From Boseongicola sp. (GTDB lineage: Bacteria > Pseudomonadota > Alphaproteobacteria > Rhodobacterales > Rhodobacteraceae), in contig JARFRG010000001.1 of assembly GCA_029287375.1 (NCBI GenBank), positions 1 to 41,857 on the forward strand: DNA of 41,857 bases, given 5' to 3'. How positions within the stretch are numbered: the stretch's first letter is position 1; each line of letters opens with the position of its first letter. Shown here piece after piece: positions 8,991 through 17,488 of the stretch. The notes below the pieces were generated by a model. It had not been told where the DNA came from. It searched no databases and saw only the letters and a program-made list of their open reading frames with translations. Made by a program: the position numbers and the translations under genes.

Positions 8991-9629
8991 ATGAAAACAC
9001 GCATTCTAAACGTCAATCCGCTTGTGGCGGTGTTTGACGATGTGTTTGGTCAGGATGTGGCGGATGCGGCAATTGCGGCAGGCAAGGATCGTCTTGAACA
9101 ACCGACCTACGGCACCGACGAAGGTCGCGTGGTTGGCGAAAAACGGACGCATCACGCCGCGCTTGTCGATCAATGGAGCGATCCTCTTTTGACCGAACTG
9201 ATGACCCGGATTTCAGGCCTTGTACGATTGCCGCCCGAACATGCCGAGACGTCTAAATTGCTCCGTTACGAAGGGGAACAATTGTTCGATGTGCATCTTG
9301 ATGGCTATGACGAAAACGGCGCCACGCGCGAAGATTTCCTGAAAGGCGGTCAGAGACTTTTCACAACCCTCTGTTATCTCAATGATATTAACGAGGAAGG
9401 TCACACCGCATTCCCCAACCTCAAGGTCGCGGTTAAGCCAAAGCTTGGCCGTGTTTTAGTGTTTGCGAACAATCGTTTAGGGTCAAACGAAGTGCATCCT
9501 GACAGCGCGCATGTCGGATTTGGGCCGACGGAGGGCCTGAAGTGGGTTCTGACAGTGTGGTGGCGCGAACACCATTTCCATATTCCGCGCAGCTACCCCC
9601 CTGCGGACGGTGAGTTTTTAGTGTATTAA
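8991..9629 (+). CDS. 2-oxoglutarate/Fe(II) oxygenase, prolyl 4-hydroxylase-like
   Basis: A 212-residue protein with the double-stranded beta-helix of the P4H alpha-subunit family. It keeps the iron ligands H102-x-D104 (FDVHLDGYD) and H174 (SAHVGFGP), and lysine K184 for 2-oxoglutarate ten residues after the distal histidine, the usual spacing. LFTTLCYLND and TAFPNLKVAVKPKLGRVLVF are typical of the core. It should be an active hydroxylase, but its substrate (protein prolyl residue, free amino acid or other) is unknown. No partner is obvious nearby. Confidence 0.82.
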   Translation: MKTRILNVNPLVAVFDDVFGQDVADAAIAAGKDRLEQPTYGTDEGRVVGEKRTHHAALVDQWSDPLLTELMTRISGLVRLPPEHAETSKLLRYEGEQLFDVHLDGYDENGATREDFLKGGQRLFTTLCYLNDINEEGHTAFPNLKVAVKPKLGRVLVFANNRLGSNEVHPDSAHVGFGPTEGLKWVLTVWWREHHFHIPRSYPPADGEFLVY

Positions 9630-9672
9630 TGTCTCTGCGCATTCCGTTGCGCGTTTCGTTAGGGATTGATCC

Positions 9673-9891
9673 ATGAATTATCTCAAGCCTGCTGCAGTTG
9701 CGGCTGCATCTCTCGCGATGTCGACCACGCCTATGCCTGCCGGCGGAGCGGCCGAGCCATTGATGGAACCTGAAGTGATCGTGGCAGAATCTGCGGCTGC
9801 GTCGTCGGGCGGTTTTGTGGTGCCATTGATTTTGCTGGTTATTCTGGCAGCAGCGGCAAGTTCCTCTGGTGGCAGCACCCCGCGCGAGTGA
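9673..9891 (+). CDS. Small hypothetical protein with C-terminal membrane helix
   Basis: 72 residues. The N-terminus (MNYLKPAAVAAASLAMST) resembles a signal peptide. A short acidic/proline part (EPEVIVAE) leads to a glycine/serine hinge, a strongly hydrophobic segment (FVVPLILLVILAAAA) and a Ser/Gly tail. AGGGA lies just upstream of the ATG. Similar short proteins occur in roseobacters, sometimes under unsupported names. I assign no function. Confidence 0.6.
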   Translation: MNYLKPAAVAAASLAMSTTPMPAGGAAEPLMEPEVIVAESAAASSGGFVVPLILLVILAAAASSSGGSTPRE

Positions 9892-9906
9892 TCCCTCGCA
9901 AGACGC

Positions 9907-10923
9907 TTATTCGTACATTTCCGCCAGATTTGCACTTGATGACACACCAATCTTATCGCGGTGATCCTTCAGGAATGTGTCAGCTGCCACCCGTCCAGCA
10001 TCCCGCAATTCGATGATGACGCCCTGTGTTGGGACCGTTTTTGAGGCGACGCTGAGATCAGTCATGAGTTCATCATCAGCGATCATATGGACCAAAACCT
10101 GCTTCATCGCGCCGTCTTCAACCGCACCCTCACTGATCAAACGCTGGACAAAACTGATTGCCCGCAATTCACGCAACAGAGACGAGTTGAAACTGATCTC
10201 GTTGATCCGGTTCAGGATTTCGCGCGGCTCCTTCGGGACACCGTGGCGAATGATAGGGTTAATATTGACCACAACGATGTCGTCAGGAAGGTCTTTGTCG
10301 AACAGCGGGAAAAGTGCCGGGTTCCCTGTATAGCCGCCGTCCCAATAGAATTGCCCGTCAATTTCGATGGCTTGAAACGACGTCGGCAGACAGGCCGAGG
10401 CGAGAATTGCCTTTGTGGTGATTTCAGAGCCGGTAAAGACCTTTACCTTACCGGTCTCAACATTTGTCGCGCAGACAAAAAGTGCAGGCCCTTCTTCAGC
10501 GCAAACCGCCTCGTATTTAAAGCGCGAGGCGATGCTCTCAAGCGGGTTGCGGTAAAAAGGGCCATAATGATACGGCGAAAACACCCGCGACGCGGCATCA
10601 ACCATGGTAAAAGGCATCGAATACTCAAGGGCTTGGCTGATGGCGCCCGCGCTTGGACCCATTCCGGTCATCCATCCGGTCAGACGCAAGTCACCCAATG
10701 ATCCGACCCGTCCCCAGAGCCAGTCGAGATTTTCACGCGCGCCTTCCCGACCTCCGGTGAGCAATCCAGCTTTCAACGCCGCACCATTCAACGCCCCGGC
10801 CGACGCCCCCGACATTGCAGAGATTTCAATCTCGTCGTCGTCCAAAAGGCGGTCCAGAACGCCCCAGGTAAAGGCCCCGTGCGCGCCGCCGCCCTGAAGG
10901 GCAAGATTTATCTTCTTTGCCAA
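9907..10923 (-). CDS. Patatin-like phospholipase family protein
   Basis: A 338-residue predicted serine lipase/acyl hydrolase. It has the oxyanion-hole motif GGGAHG (11-16), the nucleophile elbow GASAG with Ser41, and the catalytic Asp195 in DGG, so the Ser-Asp dyad is intact. No signal peptide is seen. It starts 9 bases after the bdhA stop on the same strand, so the two are probably one transcript. Bacterial patatins act on phospholipids, and some on storage polyester. The bdhA link makes a role in polyhydroxybutyrate or membrane-lipid turnover plausible but unproven. Confidence 0.85.
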   Translation of the reverse strand: MAKKINLALQGGGAHGAFTWGVLDRLLDDDEIEISAMSGASAGALNGAALKAGLLTGGREGARENLDWLWGRVGSLGDLRLTGWMTGMGPSAGAISQALEYSMPFTMVDAASRVFSPYHYGPFYRNPLESIASRFKYEAVCAEEGPALFVCATNVETGKVKVFTGSEITTKAILASACLPTSFQAIEIDGQFYWDGGYTGNPALFPLFDKDLPDDIVVVNINPIIRHGVPKEPREILNRINEISFNSSLLRELRAISFVQRLISEGAVEDGAMKQVLVHMIADDELMTDLSVASKTVPTQGVIIELRDAGRVAADTFLKDHRDKIGVSSSANLAEMYE

Positions 10924-10932
10924 TGGGACGCC

Positions 10933-11706
10933 TTACTGCGATGTCCAGCCGCCGTCGGCGGCGATGGTGGTTCCGGTGATTTGTGACGCGGCATCCGAGC
11001 ACAAAAACGTAACAATGCCCGCCAATTGCTCGACCGTGACGAATTCCTTGGAAGGCTGCTTGGCAAGGATGACTTTGTCGATCGCCTCGTCTTGCGAGAT
11101 ACCGTATTCTTTCGCCGTCGCTGGGATCTGCTTTTCGACCATCGGTGTCAAAACATAGCCCGGGCAAATGGCATTCGCAGTGATCGGCTCTTTGGCGGTT
11201 TCCAGGCCGACGACTTTGGTCATGCCGACGACGCCGTGTTTCGCCGTCACATAGGCCGATTTGAAGGGGCTGGCCCGCAAACCATGGGCTGAAGCGATAT
11301 TGATCACCCTGCCCCATCCTGCCTTGCGCATCATCGGCAAGGCTGCGGCCGTCGTGTGAAAGACCGAAGACATGTTGATCGCTATGATCGCGTCCCATTT
11401 ATCAATCGGGAAGTCCTGTACCGGAGCCACATGCTGAATACCGGCGTTATTGATCAGGATATCGCAAGCGCCAGCCTGTTCGATGAGATCGCGACAATCG
11501 GAGGACTTAGACATATCGGCGCGGATATAGCGCGCGGTTACGCCAAACTCTGCTGCAATGTCTGCGGCGAGTTTGTGATCGCTGTCATCGTCTGTGTAAG
11601 AGTTTAGCACGACATTCACGCCGACCTTGGCCAGTTCTCTCGCCACACCCAAACCAATGCCTGAGTTCGATCCGGTGATGACGGCAGTTTTTCCTTTAAG
11701 GGACAT
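10933..11706 (-). CDS. bdhA: 3-Hydroxybutyrate dehydrogenase
   Basis: NAD-dependent short-chain dehydrogenase that interconverts D-3-hydroxybutyrate and acetoacetate in polyhydroxybutyrate use. The 257-residue product has the cofactor motif TGSNSGIG, the NNAG motif, catalytic Ser in NIASAHGL and Tyr/Lys in YVTAK. It also has the BdhA-typical AICPGYVLTPMVEKQIP and ends in DGGWTSQ. The ATG at 11706 has AAGGAG at good spacing; a longer in-frame reading to 11739 would take in this ribosome site and is rejected. The patatin gene follows directly. Confidence 0.92.
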   Translation of the reverse strand: MSLKGKTAVITGSNSGIGLGVARELAKVGVNVVLNSYTDDDSDHKLAADIAAEFGVTARYIRADMSKSSDCRDLIEQAGACDILINNAGIQHVAPVQDFPIDKWDAIIAINMSSVFHTTAAALPMMRKAGWGRVINIASAHGLRASPFKSAYVTAKHGVVGMTKVVGLETAKEPITANAICPGYVLTPMVEKQIPATAKEYGISQDEAIDKVILAKQPSKEFVTVEQLAGIVTFLCSDAASQITGTTIAADGGWTSQ

Positions 11707-11783
11707 AAGGTTGGCTCCTTGGCTTTGCGGATGCGGCATTGTTGTTGCGGCGCAGCATAGTGTGGTCAGAGATCGGGTGCCAC

Positions 11784-13208
11784 TTAGAAATCGCGGTTCG
11801 AATACGCGCTGAGCGCGCGCGCGCGACCCGCTTCCAGTGAAACAACCGGCTCACTTGGATACCCTGCACTTGGTGACAGAGCCCAGCTTTGCGGGATTGC
11901 ATCAAAGTACGACAGTGCGGTTTCGGACGGGGCGGCATTGCCCTCGGCGATCCAGGTCGTGTCATAGACGCGTTTTGCGTCAAATTTATCGAGTTGCGTG
12001 ACAGGATTGAAGACCCGGAAATACGGGGCGGCATCGGGTCCACACCCAGCCGTCCATTGCCAGCCCATCGCGTTCGAAGCCGGATCCCAGTCGGTCAGAC
12101 AGTCCTCAAACCATGTCTGTCCGATACGCCAGTGGCTCATGAGATGTTTGGTAAGATAGCTTGCGACGATCATCCGGGCGCGGTTGTGCATCTGCCCTGT
12201 GACATACATTTCGCGCATGGCAGCATCGACAAACCGAATGCCTGTGCGGCCCTGCTTCCATGCCAGTACTTCGGCGGTGTCTTCGTCTTGGTTCCATGGA
12301 AATGCGTCCCATCCTTCGCGCCAGTTGTCGCGCACGATGTGGGGAGTGTGCCAAATCAAATGGTAGGCAAATTCGCGCCAGACCACTTCTTTGACGAAGT
12401 GTTCCGCACCATTTTTGCCCTCGTCCATCGCGCGTTGACCAGCGTGCCACAAAACCCGTGGAGATATTTCTCCCCAAGCGAGATTTTCGCTGAGGCCGGA
12501 CGTTGCGTCTTCGCCCGGAAAATCGCGCCGGGATTTGTAGTCATGGACCTTTTCATCGATGAACAGATCAAGCCGCGCAAGCGCCGCGTCCTCTCCAAGT
12601 CTCAGATGTTTTTTCACAACGCCTGCCCCACGGTTCATGGAGGCAGCAAGGTTCCACTTTGCGGGATTGTCCGACGCAGGCCAGGCGTCCGGGGCGGGCA
12701 GCGATTTCGGAGGTGGCAGCGAGGCACCGACGTGAACGTCTTTTACGGCACGCCAAAACGGCGAATAAACTTTGTAAAAGCCGCCGGTCTTGGTTTTGAC
12801 GCTCCACGGCTCAAACAAAAGATGCGCACTAACACTGGCAGCATCCTTTCCGTCCTCGACCAAAGCAGACTTTACGGCGCTGTCACGCGCGATCTGATCC
12901 GGGTCGTAGGCCCGGCCCCACCGCACGGCATTCGCGCCGGTTTCCGCCATCACGGACCGCAGCACATCCAACGCAGTCCCGCGCCGAAAGATCAGGCGCG
13001 ACCCCAGTGCTTCAAGGGTTTTCGCAAAAGTCTCAGCCCCAAGCCCAAACCGCCAGAGCGGACAAGATCCGTATGTCTCGAACACCTCGTCAAGGATGAA
13101 CACCGGAACGATCGGTCGATCCATGTCGAGGCAAGCTTGTAAAACAGCGTTGTCGTGCAGCCGCAATTCGCGCCGCACCCACCAGATGACGGGAGATTTG
13201 TCTGTCAT
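11784..13208 (-). CDS. phrB: Deoxyribodipyrimidine photolyase, class I CPD type
   Basis: Light-driven repair of cyclobutane pyrimidine dimers with FADH- and an antenna chromophore. The 474-residue product has the N-terminal photolyase domain (IWWVRRELRLHDNAVL). Its FAD domain carries EVVWREFAYHL, the MHNRARMIVASYLTKHL signature and SNAMGWQWTAGCGPDAAPY. Length and motif order are normal for the class. The stop lies 77 bases from the bdhA ATG on the same strand, and the gene is preceded by the PLP enzyme at 13225. Confidence 0.94.
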   Translation of the reverse strand: MTDKSPVIWWVRRELRLHDNAVLQACLDMDRPIVPVFILDEVFETYGSCPLWRFGLGAETFAKTLEALGSRLIFRRGTALDVLRSVMAETGANAVRWGRAYDPDQIARDSAVKSALVEDGKDAASVSAHLLFEPWSVKTKTGGFYKVYSPFWRAVKDVHVGASLPPPKSLPAPDAWPASDNPAKWNLAASMNRGAGVVKKHLRLGEDAALARLDLFIDEKVHDYKSRRDFPGEDATSGLSENLAWGEISPRVLWHAGQRAMDEGKNGAEHFVKEVVWREFAYHLIWHTPHIVRDNWREGWDAFPWNQDEDTAEVLAWKQGRTGIRFVDAAMREMYVTGQMHNRARMIVASYLTKHLMSHWRIGQTWFEDCLTDWDPASNAMGWQWTAGCGPDAAPYFRVFNPVTQLDKFDAKRVYDTTWIAEGNAAPSETALSYFDAIPQSWALSPSAGYPSEPVVSLEAGRARALSAYSNRDF

Positions 13209-13224
13209 AGCGTCCTCGATCAGA

Positions 13225-14463
13225 TCATAACACGTGATCTAGGGCCGATATCAGACGGTCAAGTTCGCCATCAGATGTGTAGTGTGTGAAAGACACGCGT
13301 AATAGACCGTGGGCGGGATCGATTCCCATGGCCTGCAAAGGGCGCGGCGAATAGAAATCCCCGCCCCCGGCGTTGATATTGTGACTGGCAAGATCATTCG
13401 CGATGTCCTCGCCACGGCGCTTGGCCAGTAGTCCGACCGTTGGCGCACGCAGAGAGGCGTCCATTGGGCCAATCAGGCGCAGCGAGTTCTTGGTCGATAA
13501 AAAATCAAGCAATCGCTGTAATAATTCCGATTCACGGGCGCGCATCGCATCATGCACAGCCGCGGCGCGCGCGCTTGCCTTGGCCTGAGGACCGCCCAAT
13601 TCGGCATAAAGCGTATCGACATAATCCGCCATTCCAGCGCAGGCCGCGATTTGTGCATGATCGTCGCCCGCAGGCGTGAACCGCTTGTAAAGCACACCTC
13701 CGTTAAAATTGTGGCCTTGATTGGGGAGCGCCTCGCCCAAGGGTCTTCGGACAATCATGATCCCCTGATGGGGTCCATAGGTCTTGTAGGCCGAAAACAT
13801 ATAAATGTCGCACCCAAGCTCGGCGACATTGGGAAATCCGTGGGGCGCATAGCTGACGCCATCGACGCAAACGGCGACACCCTCTGACTTGGCCTGCCGG
13901 GTGATCGCGGCGACGTCATTGATTTCACCTATGACGTTCGAGCAATGCGGAAAGCACAACAACCGCGCGCCCTTTAAGAGTGGCTTAAGCGTCACTGGAT
14001 CAAGATGCCCCGTTTCAGGGTCGATCTGCCATTCGCGCACCTCGATGCCAGCCTGTGCCAGCCGACGCCATGCTCCGGTATTGGCCTCGTGGTCCTGATT
14101 GGTCACAATAATCGCATCGCCGGGTTCCAGCCATTCGCGAAAAGCCTGCGCCAAGACATAGACGTTCTGCGTGGTAGACGGGCCAAAGCAAAGCTCGTCG
14201 TTGTCGACACCCAACATGGCGGCGAGCCGGGTGCGCGCTTCGTCCATTTCGGCCCCGCCCACACGGCTTGCCGGAAAGGCCCAATAGGGCTGTACTTTGC
14301 GTTCGCGGTAAAAGCGCTCAAGTCGCTCAGTCACAAAGCGGCAGGGATAAGATCCGCCTGCACTTTCAAAGAAGGATTGGTCCGCCAGTGAGGGCTCTTG
14401 GAATGCCGAAAATAATGCGCGAACGACGTCGATGTCTAGGTCTTTCAAGGAATTGGCCTTCAA
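13225..14463 (-). CDS. Class V aminotransferase family PLP enzyme
   Basis: A 412-residue fold-type I PLP protein related to cysteine desulfurases and isopenicillin N epimerase. It has the phosphate-binding region FGPSTTQN (93-100), H125 in NQDHEANTG, Asp201 (VCVDGVSYAPH) for the pyridine nitrogen, and Schiff-base Lys227 in SAYKTYGPHQG. The reaction is not deducible. No ATG exists for the N-terminus. The TTG at 14463 lacks a ribosome site, while the TTG five codons later (14448) has GAAGG eight bases upstream and may be the true start. It sits 16 bases upstream of phrB on the same strand. Confidence 0.8.
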   Translation of the reverse strand: MKANSLKDLDIDVVRALFSAFQEPSLADQSFFESAGGSYPCRFVTERLERFYRERKVQPYWAFPASRVGGAEMDEARTRLAAMLGVDNDELCFGPSTTQNVYVLAQAFREWLEPGDAIIVTNQDHEANTGAWRRLAQAGIEVREWQIDPETGHLDPVTLKPLLKGARLLCFPHCSNVIGEINDVAAITRQAKSEGVAVCVDGVSYAPHGFPNVAELGCDIYMFSAYKTYGPHQGIMIVRRPLGEALPNQGHNFNGGVLYKRFTPAGDDHAQIAACAGMADYVDTLYAELGGPQAKASARAAAVHDAMRARESELLQRLLDFLSTKNSLRLIGPMDASLRAPTVGLLAKRRGEDIANDLASHNINAGGGDFYSPRPLQAMGIDPAHGLLRVSFTHYTSDGELDRLISALDHVL

Positions 14464-14712
14464 TATGTCTGTATCTCAATACAATGACGGGCAGGATTGG
14501 TGAAGGCAATGCAGCGATTTTCGTGGGGATGCTGCGACCGTTCGAAAGACGCCAGGACAGAGCGTTACGGATGCCAAATTTGCGTGCGGAATGGGGTTGG
14601 GTTTCGTTTTGGTTGGGCTCAGGGTATAGAAAGTTTTGAAAGAAACATTTCGCAAAAGATATTTCCGCGTCAGAGTGAACTTAAGACAGAATAAAAATGG
14701 GAGGGACAACAA

Positions 14713-16557
14713 ATGCCAGTCAAACCGGCAATCACTGATTTACCGATACGCGTTGCTAAATCAGGTTTCTACAAAGGCTTTACAAAGGACGTCACTATTA
14801 CGTCCAAGATCGCGGTTGGCGCTTTAATCTTGTGGGCCATCGCGTTTCCGGAACAAGCGGCCAGCGTCTTAGGCGCTTTGAATACGATCATTTTGGGGAC
14901 TTTTAGCTACTGGTACGTTTATGTGATGGCGTTCTTCGTCATCCTTTGTTTTGCTCTGGCTCTTTGGCCAGCGGCGGGCCGTCTCAAACTTGGACTGGAA
15001 GGTGACAAACCGGAATTCTCGAATTTCTCATGGTTTTCCATGATGTTCGGGGCGGGTATTGGTATCGGTATGCTTACGTTCGCAACTGCCGAACCGATGT
15101 ATCACTTCGGCGCGAACCCCAGCACAATTCAGGGGCTGACCGAAGGCAGCACGGCTGGAAACGTCCGGGATGCTTACATCTGGTCGTTCACCCACTGGGG
15201 TCTGGCCGCGTGGGCGTCTTATGCGATTGTCGGTCTGGCATTGGCCTATTTCTCGTATCGCCGCGGTCTTCCACTGACGATCCGCTCGGCTTTGACACCG
15301 ATTTTCGGCCGGACGCTTTCCGGGCCGGTTGGGCATGCTGTGGACGTCGTTGCGGTTGTCGCCACCGTTCTCGGTGTTGCACAGACGCTTGGATTTGGTG
15401 TCGAGCAATTCGTTTCGGGTCTGGTGCGTATCGGATTTGGAGACTGGTTGCAGAACACTGCAGCTGACGGCTCCGTAAGTTCATCCAATGCCGGCATCGT
15501 CGTGGCCCTCATCGTGATCATGGGCGCGTCGACGTTGTCCGCTCTTTCGGGCGTCGGCAAAGGGATCAAGTGGCTGTCCAACATCAACATGGGTCTGAGC
15601 TTCTTTGTGCTCTTCTTCTTCCTGATATTCGGATCCACGTTCTTTGGTCTGACCACATTGTTCGTTGGCATGTGGGATTACCTTATCTCCATTCCAAGCA
15701 ACATCTTCACCGTCTGGTCTCCTGTCGCAGCCGAGACTTTCTCCTCGGTGGTTCCGGCATCGGTTCAGGCTTTGCCTGCTGAAGATCTGGCCAGCGTCTA
15801 CAGCGCAGCAACAAGCCCGTGGGGCACTTTGCAGTCCTTCACAGAGGGCTTGCCTGCGTCTGCAGCAGCTTTGCCACCTGCGGATGTTGCAGCGGCCTAT
15901 GGCGCGGCGACAGAAAGCCGGTTGTCCGGCTGGCAAGGTGCCTGGACTATCTTCTACTGGGCATGGTGGATTGCGTTTGCGCCTTTCGTCGGCGTGTTCT
16001 TGGCGCGTATCTCGAAAGGACGGACGATCCGTGAATATGTTCTTGGTGCCCTGATCATCCCCGCAATCATGTGCTTTGTATGGTTCGCTTTGGTAGGCGG
16101 CACGGCAATTGATCTGGAACTCACGGGTGTCGCGGATGGCGCAATTGCCGGCGCGGGCCAGGCGGATCAGCTATTCGCGATGCTGGCGGTCATGCTGAGT
16201 GATGGTTTGGCTTATGCCATGTCGGTTCTGGTGGTGGTTTTGCTCCTCACCTATCTCGTGACATCGGCAGACAGCGCGGTTTTGATCATCAACACGATCA
16301 ACGCGGCTGGCGACGAAGGCCCTAAAGCACGGCCTCATATCCTGTTTTGGGGTGCGGCGCTGGCACTTGTTGTTGGTGGTCTGATCATCGCTGGTGGTTT
16401 GGGTGCAATCCAGACGGCCATGGTGATTGGCGCACTGCCATTCAGTTTTGTCATGGTGCTGATGGGTGTCTCGCTGATCAAGGCGATCTGGCGCGACAGC
16501 AAGCGGCAAAAGCACGGTCTGCCAACGACACATGTCGAAGGTGTCCCTGCGGAGTAA
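14713..16557 (+). CDS. BCCT family transporter
   Basis: A 614-residue secondary transporter of the betaine/choline/carnitine family in the inner membrane, normally cation-coupled uptake of trimethylammonium or related sulfonium solutes. It shows about twelve hydrophobic segments, the substrate motif FGAGIGIGMLTFATAEPMY, and the family signature FYWAWWIAFAPFVGVFLARISKGRTIRE. An extended hydrophilic loop (residues about 340-405) before the signature holds two copies of a 20-residue unit at 348-367 and 381-400. The ribosome site is GGGAGGG seven bases before ATG. A weak promoter TTTCGT-N17-TATAGA lies at 14602-14630. Substrate (glycine betaine, choline, DMSP) is undecided. Confidence 0.92.
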   Translation: MPVKPAITDLPIRVAKSGFYKGFTKDVTITSKIAVGALILWAIAFPEQAASVLGALNTIILGTFSYWYVYVMAFFVILCFALALWPAAGRLKLGLEGDKPEFSNFSWFSMMFGAGIGIGMLTFATAEPMYHFGANPSTIQGLTEGSTAGNVRDAYIWSFTHWGLAAWASYAIVGLALAYFSYRRGLPLTIRSALTPIFGRTLSGPVGHAVDVVAVVATVLGVAQTLGFGVEQFVSGLVRIGFGDWLQNTAADGSVSSSNAGIVVALIVIMGASTLSALSGVGKGIKWLSNINMGLSFFVLFFFLIFGSTFFGLTTLFVGMWDYLISIPSNIFTVWSPVAAETFSSVVPASVQALPAEDLASVYSAATSPWGTLQSFTEGLPASAAALPPADVAAAYGAATESRLSGWQGAWTIFYWAWWIAFAPFVGVFLARISKGRTIREYVLGALIIPAIMCFVWFALVGGTAIDLELTGVADGAIAGAGQADQLFAMLAVMLSDGLAYAMSVLVVVLLLTYLVTSADSAVLIINTINAAGDEGPKARPHILFWGAALALVVGGLIIAGGLGAIQTAMVIGALPFSFVMVLMGVSLIKAIWRDSKRQKHGLPTTHVEGVPAE

Positions 16558-16576
16558 CCGCCTGAACCAAACGATC

Positions 16577-16613
16577 AAAGACCCCGGTGCGCAAGCGGCG
16601 GGGTCTTTTTTTG
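16577..16613 (+). terminator. Rho-independent terminator of the BCCT gene
   Basis: A stem ACCCCG/CGGGGT, extended by AAAG/CTTT, is followed by a run of seven T, 20 bases after the stop codon. Confidence 0.88.
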
Positions 16614-16664
16614 TGGAGATGAAAGCCGGCTATGCCCGGCGCATTGGATTGCAAGATGCGGGGG

Positions 16665-17318
16665 CTATCCTGCAGCGGCAAGCGTATCTCCGGCGATCTT
16701 GCTCTCGGCCATCTTGGCGGCAAGGCGTTCCTGAGCGGGCGTCACATAATCATCCATTATTGTGCGGATGGATTTGATCTCTTGTTCGGTTCCCGACGCC
16801 AAGCGCAAAGGCTTTTCACCATTGATAAGGTAAATCAGGCAGTGGCAGTCCGGACCATCGATTGACTTGGTCATGCCGACCCCGATAATCCGTTCAATAT
16901 CCACGGTGGCAAGCACCTCTCCGCGACCACGCGGATTGCGCGATACAAAGCGGATTTCACGTCGCACGCGGTCGACTTGTACTTCGGGGCGAAATCCCCG
17001 TGCCGAAATTGAGATGATTAAGCCACCTGAAACACCCAGAACGGCCGTCAGCATCAGCTTCATTGCGATCATTTCGCCGCCATAGAGACTGCCGGGCAGG
17101 ATCCATTGGCCAAAGGCGCTCAACAAAAGAACACCCCCCAGGAACGTCAACGCCCACTCAGTCAACGTCTCGCCCTTGTCTTCTTTCATGTCCGCAGGCC
17201 GGAGGCGAAACCCCCAGGGCATATTGATGAATTCAAGTCCCGGCTTGTCGGGGTCGATGTTTCCTGTGCTGCGTAATGCCATAAGGCGCGCGTCCCTTGG
17301 TTTCCAAAGTCTGAACAC
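16665..17318 (-). CDS. Hypothetical two-helix membrane protein
   Basis: A 217-residue protein I do not recognise. Two hydrophobic helices (about residues 54-72 and 84-104) form a hairpin, followed by a cytoplasmic-looking C-terminal domain. That domain has alternating basic/hydrophobic strands (VQVDRVRREIRFVSRN), resembling a PH-like barrel. The only upstream start is GTG at 17318 with no clear ribosome site; the ATG at 17282 (MALRSTGN) is an alternative. It is divergent from rpsF, the intervening 170 bases holding the rpsF promoter and leader. Confidence 0.65.
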   Translation of the reverse strand: MFRLWKPRDARLMALRSTGNIDPDKPGLEFINMPWGFRLRPADMKEDKGETLTEWALTFLGGVLLLSAFGQWILPGSLYGGEMIAMKLMLTAVLGVSGGLIISISARGFRPEVQVDRVRREIRFVSRNPRGRGEVLATVDIERIIGVGMTKSIDGPDCHCLIYLINGEKPLRLASGTEQEIKSIRTIMDDYVTPAQERLAAKMAESKIAGDTLAAAG

Positions 17319-17354
17319 GATTTATCAGGCAATAAGGGCAACTTTTGGACAGGG

Positions 17355-17382
17355 TTGCATCACGAATGTGGACGTGTATAAG
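17355..17382 (+). promoter_or_regulatory. Predicted rpsF operon promoter
   Basis: TTGCAT-N16-TATAAG is a good housekeeping-type promoter. The expected start, about 17389, coincides with the first base of the leader stem described next. Confidence 0.6.
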
Positions 17383-17388
17383 CCGCTG

Positions 17389-17443
17389 ATCCGCCGCAAG
17401 AATGCTTGACCGGTGCAGCCTCTCGTGGACGAGAGCGGCGGAT
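17389..17443 (+). ncRNA. rpsF leader RNA, candidate S6:S18 binding motif
   Basis: An 8-bp outer stem ATCCGCCG (17389-17396)/CGGCGGAT (17436-17443) sits directly under a 6-bp hairpin CTCTCG-TGGA-CGAGAG (17420-17435). All 23 unpaired bases lie on the 5' side. That bulge contains ACCGG, with a CCG at 17410-17412. A hairpin with an asymmetric CCG-bearing bulge upstream of rpsF is the known shape of the S6:S18 leader, by which the S6-S18 complex represses its own mRNA. The match to that family was made by eye only. Confidence 0.6.
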
Positions 17444-17488
17444 GAGCCCTCGTCCTTTGAAGTGCGCCCTGAAAATGATGGAGATCGC

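Noticed and set aside
3864-16557. A glycine betaine uptake and demethylation pathway formed by the BCCT transporter and the dehydrogenase
   Set aside because: The two genes are about 8 kb apart with unrelated genes between, and no betaine or sarcosine pathway partners are present.
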